DNA of 64,000 bases from Tubulanus polymorphus (Eukaryota > Nemertea > Palaeonemertea > Tubulaniformes > Tubulanidae). Where the stretch lies: assembly GCF_964204645.1 (NCBI RefSeq), contig NC_134030.1, forward strand, positions 62,001 to 126,000. Direction: 5' to 3'. How positions within the stretch are numbered: the stretch's first letter is position 1; each line of letters starts with the position of its first letter. Made by a program: the position numbers and the translations under genes. Shown here one piece after another: positions 55,641 to 64,000 of the stretch. Below the pieces are notes generated by a model that was given only the letters and a program-made list of their open reading frames with translations, was not told where the DNA came from and did no database searches.

Positions 55641-58600
55641 GCCCTCAGAGCACTTTAACTTTCCATTAAATAGCTCTATAATTACCCCCAACCTACATAT
55701 ATAGATCTATATATACACTATGTACATACTTCTATTGGATGATTTTCCTTTAGGTGAGACACCTATTGTAACAAGTAGAAACTAAATTTATTCATAAATT
55801 TCTTAAGGAATCTTAATTCATTGAGAATGATTTACAATATTAAGAGAGAAAGTGCAAGAGGAAAGTGGAAATAGTGAAGATCCATCTTCCACAGTGGAAC
55901 ACACAGTGCGGTACCCTCTACCCTTCCACAGTGGAACACACAGTGCGGTACCCTCCTTCCCTTCCACAGTGGAACACAGTGCGGTACCCTCCTTCCCTTC
56001 CACAGTGGAACAATTGTACCCCCTTCCCTTCCACAGTGGAACACAGTGCAGTACCCTCCTTCCCTTCCACAGTGGAACACAGTGCGGTACCCTCCTTCCC
56101 TTCCACAGTGGAACACACAGTGCGGTATCCTCCTTCCCTTCCACAGTGGAACACACAGTGCAGTACCCTCCTTCCCTTCCACAGTGGAACACACAGTGCG
56201 GTACCCTCCTTCCCTTCCACAGTGGAACACACAGTGCGGTATCCTCCTTCCCTTCCACAGTGGAACACACAGTGCGGTACCCTCCTTCCCTTCCACAGTG
56301 GAACACACAGTGCAGTATCCTCCTTCCCTTCCACAGTGGAACACACAGTGCGGTACCCTCCTTCCCTTCCACAGTGGAACAATTGTACCCCCTTCCCTTC
56401 CACAGTGGAACACACAGTGCGGTACCCTCCTTCCCTTCCACAGTGGAACAGCAGTAAGCCCTCATACAGACAATTCTATTCATTAGTGATTAACAACAAG
56501 CTACACTTAACACACAGCAGAGAACCATGCACTAACCCCCCTTTAATCCCCCAAAACTAACCCCCCACCCTATACACCCCCTACTTTGTATTACTAAACC
56601 CAACAAAAGCAGTATACCCACCGCCCCCCCTCGGTAGAGACCCTCAATATTACAACATCAATAGTGTATTACTAAACCGAACTAAAGCGGTATACCCCCC
56701 CCCTCGGTAGAGACCCTCAATATTACAACATCAATAGATAGACAATAAAAGTTGGAGTTGGACGGTTAGATTCACCTCTTCTACTTCCTGTTGTTCATTA
56801 AATCCTGATTCAACTTCTTTATTCAAATCACCATCGACAGAAATATCACCAGAATTCACCGATAGATGAGGCAGCTGTCAATCAATCAAAATAATCAAAT
56901 TCTAATCACGCCCCCTTCTTAATTAACATGTGTTAGAAGAGAGGTAGACCGGGAGAGGGAGGGGGGGCTGGACGGGACGAGTAGTAATTAGTTAGAAGGC
57001 CCTACACCAGGTGGCAGCATGAGCCGGTACAAGCGGTTATAAACTGTATATAGTTTACAGTAGTTACAGAACGCACTATAAACAATTGTGACGATTTCAT
57101 CGCTTGTCAACAATTGTTGCTAATGGCGACTGTAACCACTGTAAGATGATGCTGATGATCACCTCCTCTTCATCATCCTCCTCTATCAACACTGCTCCCG
57201 TGTCGTCGTGGTGAATCACCGCGTCGGTCGTCATGGTTTCCCGATGTCCGTTCACCGGCAGTCGTCGCTATTCAGAAAATATTACAACAATCAAAATTCA
57301 ATCAATATTCATTAAAAAACAACCGTAAATTCTGCGACAACTTTTGAAAATAACTGAAAAATAATGAATAGTTTTAATATTGAGGAGCTGTGAAACCTGA
57401 GAGGGAGGCGGGGAGTTCAGAGGGAGGGGAGGAGGGGGGTCGAGGATTCTTAGTAGATATACAAATACGTTAACGTAAAATACACAGCTATTTCATATTT
57501 AAACAGCAGCGGCGGCCATCTTGGATCATGTGAAACCATTGAGCAATGATATTAACCGTGATGTAATTCAAAATGGCCGCCGCTGCTGCTGCTGTGAAAT
57601 ATGTATACATACAACCGATTTCACTGTGTTTACAATTTCATGTTTCAATAATTTGTTAAATAGATTTAGATTCAATTGTGAAAACTAGTTTTTATACTTT
57701 AAAATAATCAAGAATTCTACCTTTCATATTATTTAAATTGAATATTGAAAACAATGTTTTTGCGGAAGGGACCCGCTGCGACTAACCTGAACTCTGTTCT
57801 TGTGAAGATGTCTCAGATAGAATGGTTTAATAAGTAACATCCACGGAATACAAGCTAATGCTAACATCACGAGAAATGTTTGAACTCCTTGTTGAGCCTT
57901 ATAGAAAGGTCGAATAGCCGGAGCTGCCGGTGGTGTGGGATATTTAAACAGAAACATATTGATCAAATCTGTAAAATACAAGAAATTAATCTTGAGTTAG
58001 AAACAGTACAGTTCAATCAGCAGCCCGGAGCCACCCACTCAGACTATCTGCAGCATGGAGCCACCCTTTCAGACTATGCTATGCAGCATGGAGTCACTCC
58101 TTCAGACAATCTACAGCATGGAGCTACCCCTTTAGACAATCAGCTGCCTGGAGCTACTCCTTCAGACAATCAGATGCATGGAGCCACCCATTCAGACTAT
58201 CTGTAGCATGGAGCCATCCCTTGAGCCAATCTGCCAAATGGAGCCACCCCTTGAATGCTGATAATTAGATTGCTTACCGATCAATAGACTGGGTGCATCG
58301 TAGGAGTTGTCACCGCTGTAAGCTATCCACTTATAGAATATCAATACAACCAAATAACCAAATATTGCCAACAGAAATATCACTTGTGGAATAAATTCAC
58401 AAAATAAATTCAATCTGTTGCGGAAGTATCTGAAATAAACAAACAATTCATTAATTTTATTTGAATTGATCTGCGCTAGTTTAATTTCATTATTGTGTAT
58501 GGGGGGCATCTCATGAGGGTGTTTGGGTAGATTGAGGGGGCATCTCATGAGGGTGTATGGGTAGATGGAGGGGGCATCTCATGAGGGTGTATGGGTAGAT

Positions 58601-61600
58601 GGAGGGGCCATCTCAATACGTACCTGTGATTAAAGGCGCTCAATATAACACCGAACAACATTTGAGTGATTCCAAAAATTACTGAAATCTTCATTTTAAA
58701 CGAATTCAAAAATGTGATCTTATTGCTCGCTAGTTGCCATGCCTACAATATATAGAATAAAACGATGAATCAGTCAGGGGTAGGTGTACACATCACCGGT
58801 CAGGGGTAGGTGTACACATCACCGGTCAGGGGTAGGTGTACTTATCACCAGTCAGGGGTAGGTGTACACATCACCGGTCAGGGGTAGGTGTACTTATCAC
58901 CGGTCAGGGGTAGGTGTACACATCACCGGTCAGGGGTAGGTGTACTTATCACCGGTCAGGGGTAGGTGTACACATCACTGGTCAGGGGTAGGTGTACATA
59001 AACTTACAGGGTCTAATCCGAATGGGTAAGGAGACCCGGTACTGTAAAAACCGGCTTTAGAATTCGGACTCATCGTTAAACTCCGTAGATTAGGATCCTT
59101 CAAAACGCTCATCCTGAAAATAGTCATAACCGAGTTAAAACGCGGGTCGGTGTTTCGATCCGGGAACGAGTCCGGGAATGTATACGTACGTGTAATTAGG
59201 AGACCAAGCGGAACCGAATATATTAAACGATTTCGAGAATATATCGTTGTACATCATTCCAGAATAAACTGAGAATATTCCCATCAATAGAATTATATAC
59301 CGGCCTCCAAAAAACATCTTCCATATCTACAATATCAACAACAGCAACATAATCAGCAGGTGGCGCCACTTACTAATTCAAGGAATTCCTGGTTTAAAAT
59401 TTCATGACTCATCTACTGATAAACAAACGTGTGGTCAATAACATATCAGAAATTCTTCGAGTTTATCAGCTTTGTCACAAAATTTGTCAAATTCCCTCAT
59501 TTTCCCCCCTGATTTTCCTGATTCTCTGAGTTTTAAAGGTTTTCCAGATCAAGGGCCAACCTGAACAGCATCAACATCAACAATCAGAATAATTCATCAT
59601 TGATTTATCATTTCAGTTCAATAATTTCTATTTTTTTACCTCATCGTCAATTTTTTTAGCCATCAATGATTTTTCCTTGACGACCATCCACAGTCCGAAC
59701 AGAAACATGATAAACCCGTGACCGGTATCACCGAACATCACAGAGAACAGGAACGGGAACGAGATTATCGTAAATAATGCTGCAAAATATTCAAACGATG
59801 CATGATATATCGATATAATACATGATATATCGATATAATACATGATATATCGATATAATACATGATATATCGATATAATACATGATATATCGATCTAATC
59901 CATGATATATCGATATAATCCATGATATATCGATATAATACATGATATATCGATATAATCCATGATATATCGATATAATACATGATATATCGATATAATA
60001 CATGATATATCGATATAATCCATGATATATCGATATAATCTATGATATATCTATATAATACATGATATACCGATATAATACATGATATATCTATATAATA
60101 CATGATATATCGATATAATACATGATATATCGATATAATACATGATATATCGATATAATACATGATATATCGATATAATACATGATATATCGAGATAATA
60201 CATGATATATCGATACAATACATGATATATCTATATAATACATGATATATCAAGATAATACACGGTATATCGATATAATACATGATATATCGATATAATA
60301 CATGATATATCAAGATAATACACGGTATATCGATATAATACATGATATATCCAGATAATACACTGTATATCGAGATAATATATGATATATCCAGATAATA
60401 CACGGAATATCGAGATAATATATGATATATCCAGATAATACACGGAATATCGAGATAATATATGATATATCAAGAAAATACATGGTATGTCGAGATAAAA
60501 CATGATATATCAAGATGAAGAACATTATATTTAGAAATTACATGATATAACGAGATAAAGCGAAGAATATCAAGATGATATCAAGATACTGTGATATATC
60601 GAGATAACACGTGATATGATGAGATAATGAGATGATATATGCGGCAGAACTAACCCGGATTAGCTTCTCGATAATTAGCCACACCATACGCGTCTATGAT
60701 ATTCTGAAACGCCTCAGTTAGTTTATTAGTGCGATGATACGTCGGTGGGTCCTGTTTAGTGATCATTCTATTCAGAATCGACGGCACGCTACTACCACTC
60801 CTCTCCTAGAACAATCAGTATCATAGCAACTATAAACACTGAACGATCGGCGTAACCTATAGCGACGACAATACTAACCGTTCCGCGACGTAGAGCCAGT
60901 TGTATTTTATCGAGGTCAGACACGGCGCACCAGCATTCAGCGATTAGACATTTCTGAGTAACGTCTAAATTAAACATGTTCAACGTGTGATAGATCGCTT
61001 TAATCTTACGCACTTTAATGAACCATACTTTAATATTCTTAGCAGCCGCGACCAGAACTCTGTGTCGATGATCCTGAGTCTGTCCTAATACCTGTTATTA
61101 CATACATATATACCGGTATAATCCTATAGTTAAATATACACCGGTAGTATTCTGATAGTCCTGGTTTAACTTACAGTGTTTAAATCATCAATTCTAGTCA
61201 TTACTCCGACAGCCATCTCCCTGCGTTCAGCGGGCGTCTCCGGGCACGGGTACAGTGTAGCACGGAATCTATTAATATCAACCAATCAGATAAAGAGAGG
61301 AATATTCAACCAATCAGATCGAGAGAGGAATATTCAACCAATCAGATCGAGAGAGGAATATTAAACCAATCAGATCAAGAGATCAGATATCAAACTCACC
61401 CCTCACAGATTTTCTTGACTCGTGTTTTTAATTGATCTCCTTGGAAGAAGATGATGAATACAGATTTCCTCACTTCCTCACCGGTGACCGGGTCCTCTAA
61501 CGGTGTATCAATCTCAGCCTGTTTCAGGAACACGTTACCTCTACACGCCCTCCATAACATCCTCTCAAACGCCGGTAACCTCTCTCTATGTATCACCCCG

Positions 61601-62177
61601 GCAACAAAACTACAAACCAACAATACCAATCATCCATAGCAACGGTACGACAAACTGATTTGAATACAAATAAGACAGCGGGCCTCCTGTAGATACACCA
61701 CTAACACTGTATATAAGTACCACACACTATTGATTACACCCTCGAGGGGTATCCCCCATTAGTCCATCGAGGGGTATCCCTCATTAAACCCCTTGAGGGG
61801 TATCCCCTCATTGAACTCCTCGAGAGGTATCCCCTCATTAAATCCCTCGAGAGGTATCCCCTCAATCGCCATCGAGGGGTATCCCCTGATAAAACCCCTC
61901 CAGGGGTATCCCCTCATTAAACTAATTAGTCCATCGAGGGGTATCCCTCATTAGTCCATCGAGTGGTATCCCCTCATTAGTCCATCGAGGGATATCCCCC
62001 TCATTAGTCCATCGAGTGGTATCCCCTCATTGAACGAAGTCCCCCTGAATGAAAAGAGGGTGATTGGTCTAATTGAAAGGCTTACCCGAACCGTACAGGA
62101 CCTGTAGCTTGTTGTAATTCTATTACATCTTGATTTATCAGTATTTCATGCGCGTCCTCTGATAGTGTCTGCTCTTG
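53898..62177 (-). CDS. ATP6V0A: V-type proton ATPase subunit a (116 kDa), lacking its N-terminal exons
   Basis: Sixteen exons join in phase to 730 residues: 62086-62177, 61400-61609, 61175-61268, 60879-61091, 60655-60805, 59640-59779, 59190-59326, 59008-59113, 58624-58742, 58278-58429, 57787-57968, 57163-57267, 56776-56874, 54756-54873, 54208-54379, 53898-54000. The N-terminal cytosolic part shows [20 protein letters not shown] and [14 protein letters not shown]. The membrane part shows [64 protein letters not shown] and [20 protein letters not shown]. In the last motif the Arg (residue 630 here) is the conserved Arg needed for proton passage. Subunit a forms the proton half-channels of Vo against the c-ring. 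About 100-150 N-terminal residues lie beyond the right edge. Two acidic exons (57163, 56776) fill the variable loop before the Arg helix. Which paralogue this is cannot be told. Confidence 0.95.
54040..54195. repeat. 17-bp minisatellite (cgagacacagtaagacg), V-ATPase last intron
   Basis: About nine units with acg/gcg variants in the intron between the last two exons, starting about 10 bp past the donor on the minus strand. Confidence 0.95.
54405..54740. repeat. 20-bp gagatatcagaattcaaact repeats, V-ATPase intron
   Basis: About 16 units with degenerate bases (aaccgagatatca, aactgagatatcat), including a duplicated three-unit block near 54530-54660. Confidence 0.92.
54925..55520. repeat. 46-bp minisatellite, about 13 copies, V-ATPase intron
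   Basis: Unit ctcaatgagtttaacagctg plus tatccgattatacgctagct plus atttaa, with ccg/cgg/cca variants. Confidence 0.96.
55885..56452. repeat. 39-bp minisatellite, about 15 copies, V-ATPase intron
   Basis: Unit cttccacagtggaacacaca plus gtgcggtaccctccttccc with length variants. On the plus strand (antisense to the gene) tccttcccttccacag/tgg resembles a splice acceptor. A 30-bp (ata)n tract lies just before it at 55608-55640. Confidence 0.94.
58015..58255. repeat. Cagcatggagccaccc repeat, V-ATPase intron
   Basis: About eight 27- to 33-bp units of catggagccacccttcagac plus aatctgcag, in the intron after exon 10. Confidence 0.9.
58500..58612. repeat. 35-bp repeat, about 3 copies, V-ATPase intron
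   Basis: Unit gggggcatctcatgagggtg plus tatgggtagatggag. Confidence 0.9.
58770..58998. repeat. 26-bp minisatellite, about 9 copies, V-ATPase intron
   Basis: Unit ggtcaggggtaggtgtacac plus atcacc with cac/ctt variants. It ends nine bases before the exon 8 donor. Confidence 0.95.
59800..60640. repeat. 20-bp catgatatatcgatataata minisatellite, about 40 copies, V-ATPase intron
   Basis: Strict 20-bp register from 59800 to about 60500, then decay. Subtypes (cgatataata, cgatataatc, ccagataata, cacggtatatc) cluster by position, with most divergence at the right end. It is extremely AT-rich. Confidence 0.96.
61285..61375. repeat. 29-bp aaccaatcagatcgagagagg repeat, 3 to 4 copies
   Basis: Units aaccaatcagatcgagagag plus gaatattc in the V-ATPase intron after exon 2. 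Confidence 0.92.
61735..62040. repeat. Atcgaggggtatcccctcatt repeat, about 11 copies
   Basis: Units of 24-28 bp with a palindromic core gaggggtatcccctc. It lies in the V-ATPase intron after the first visible exon. Confidence 0.92.
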
Positions 62178-62941
62178 CTAATAATAGCAACAAAAATATA
62201 TATATATATATATATACCGCTAGCGAGCGATCAATAATATTGATTATTGTGGTAGTGTGTCAGGGTACGGGTAGGTGGCGCATGCTGCTATAATCTCTTA
62301 AACTAACACCGGGTATAAATGTAGATGTTCTGGTGTTTTCTATATTGTTAGAACACACATAAAAAACGTGATTTATATTTTACTCCAGGATTATTGTTTA
62401 TAGTGCGTAAAGAAATGAATTATAAAATTAATTGAATTTTAATAATCAGAAAAAAATGTCAACCACCGAAAAAAACGAAGCACAATTTAAAACAATCATT
62501 CACTCCCTCCCCTCCTCCTCCTGACCCCCTCCCTCATAACACTCCTTCCTCCCTTCTGACACTCCCTCCTGACACTCCCTCCTCCCTCAATATATCAGTG
62601 TGATACTTATACACAGGCAGGTGGGGCGCCATCTACAGTCGATGTTTATAATTAATTTGCTCCTCACCCGAGACGTAACGCTTGTCCACCGGCGCGTAAA
62701 CCTTCCTCGCCTAGCAACCCGACATTCTCTTCAGTCATTGTTGGATCGTGCATTGCCTGATGATGTAATTCAGCCTAGTGTGAACAAACATGGCAACCCC
62801 CGTTTATTAATCAACAATCTCTGTTATATATTTGACCCGTCCCTACAGCTTACTGTCTCACTGTGAGAGTCAGTGTCAGTGAGTGAGTGAGTGGTGCATT
62901 TAAAAACACATGCAAAACATTATACAACAACTCACACTAAT

Positions 62942-62992
<51 letters not shown>

Positions 62993-63599
62993 ATATATCA
63001 GTTTGAAATACCAGATATGGCAGTTTGAGATATCAGTTCAAAATATCAGATATATCAGTTTTGTAGACATGTATTGGATACGTATTGCACTTAGAAATAT
63101 CAGATATATTCGTTATAAATATCAAATGGACACTGAAGATGTCTATTAGTTCATTAGCTAGCATTAAGTGTTAAACAACTTCAGGTTTAAATCAAGTCCC
63201 AAGTTTTTTTGGTGCATGAGAAAACAGTCACTAAATAAAGCAAGAAATGGTTAAAAGACATGAATATGTACAAAGCAGATACAAATATTAATATATATAT
63301 ATATAAATACATAAGCAATGAACCAAATAAACCATCACGATCCAGTTACACACTGTTCCGAATTACGAATTAACTCATTAAAAATGAAGAGTTAACTCTT
63401 TAAACTCTTTTAACTGTGGAACTGGAACCTGAGAAATAAACCACTAATATAAATATTATACAAATTATCATAATTCAATTGATTTTATTTAAATTTGTTA
63501 TAATTAAAGGTTATAGATGTTACAAACCTTTAGAAACAGAGTTTAGAGAATTCAGTGAAATATAAAATAGAAACACCAGAACATTGACAACTAAGAGGC
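62178..63599. other. Upstream intron or flank of the V-ATPase gene, no exon recognised
   Basis: TA tracts at 62195-62216 and 62940-62990, CT-rich patches at 62500-62590 and AT-rich sequence. No exon encoding the missing N-terminus of subunit a was found, so those exons are expected to the right of the window. Confidence 0.45.
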
Positions 63600-63629
63600 T
63601 GATAATGGATTATCAATAAGCTACTGAGG

Positions 63630-64000
63630 GATTATCCGTGTATCGATGACAGGATTATCCGTGTATTGATGACAGGATTATCCGTGTATCCATGACAGGA
63701 TTATCCATGTATCGATGACAGGATTATCCATGTATCGATGACAGGATTATCCGTGTATCGATGATAGGATTATCCATGTATCGATGACAGGATTATCCAT
63801 GTAACGATGACAGGATTATCCATGTATCGATGACAGGATTATCCGTGTATCGATGACAGGATTATCCGTGTATCGATGACAGGATTATCCGTGTATCGAT
63901 GACAGAATTATCCATGTATCGATGACAGAATTATCCGTGTATCGATGACAGGATTATCCGTGTGTCCATGACAGGATTATCCATGTATCGATGACAGGAT
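63630..64000. repeat. 23-bp gacaggattatccgtgtatcgat minisatellite, at least 16 copies
   Basis: Units of gacaggattatccgtgtatc plus gat with ccg/cca variants, continuing to the window edge. Confidence 0.95.

Noticed and set aside
55818-56560. Overlapping frames of about 200 codons on both strands
   Set aside because: They arise from the 39-bp array in a V-ATPase intron. Several frames are equally open and none has homology.

Overview
This window is animal nuclear DNA. Genes are split by many GT-AG introns, they encode conserved metazoan proteins, and the spacers hold SINE-like and foldback elements. Gene content, CCCTAA-type repeats and the extreme minisatellite load suggest a lophotrochozoan, perhaps a mollusc, but the sequence does not fix the species. 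There are no operons, CRISPR arrays or other bacterial features.

Layout. 1-2166: 3' part of a gene for an acidic protein with two IQ motifs (+). 2167-8100: long minisatellites with no convincing gene. 8147-8685: 3' exons of a Ser-rich, Lys/Glu-rich charged protein (+). 10260-13670: a secreted MAM-domain protein with dense N-glycosylation-sequon repeats and a furin-type site (+). 15457-23624: ZGPAT, a CCCH and G-patch protein (-). 24896-32225: GTF2H4, the p52 subunit of TFIIH (+), divergent from ZGPAT. 36560-41518: an ERG/FLI-like ETS transcription factor (+). 43628-47766: a Cut8/STS1-like nuclear proteasome tether (+). 53898-62177: V-ATPase subunit a (-), whose first exons lie beyond the right edge. 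Exon phases agree across every junction in six models. They give complete proteins of 804 (MAM), 587 (ZGPAT), 461 (GTF2H4), 331 (ETS) and 337 (Cut8-like) residues, and about 730 residues of subunit a.

The genes do not form a pathway. They are mostly housekeeping functions (transcription/repair, transcriptional control, proteasome localisation, proton pumping) plus one lineage-variable secreted protein. The striking feature is that nearly every long intron holds a tandem array. In three unrelated genes (ZGPAT, GTF2H4, Cut8-like) the array unit contains a copy of the adjacent intron-exon junction, so the real 3' splice site is preceded or followed by 4 to 18 near-identical decoys. Two further introns have arrays rich in acceptor-like pyrimidine-AG motifs. 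This splice-junction minisatellite pattern is the most unusual signal in the window.

Mobile DNA includes two copies of a tRNA-Glu-like SINE, a TA-flanked foldback element, a second older foldback, a 296-bp MITE-like element with 15-bp perfect terminal inverted repeats, and a composite element in which long inverted arms flank a 72-bp tandem array that carries a B-box-like motif.
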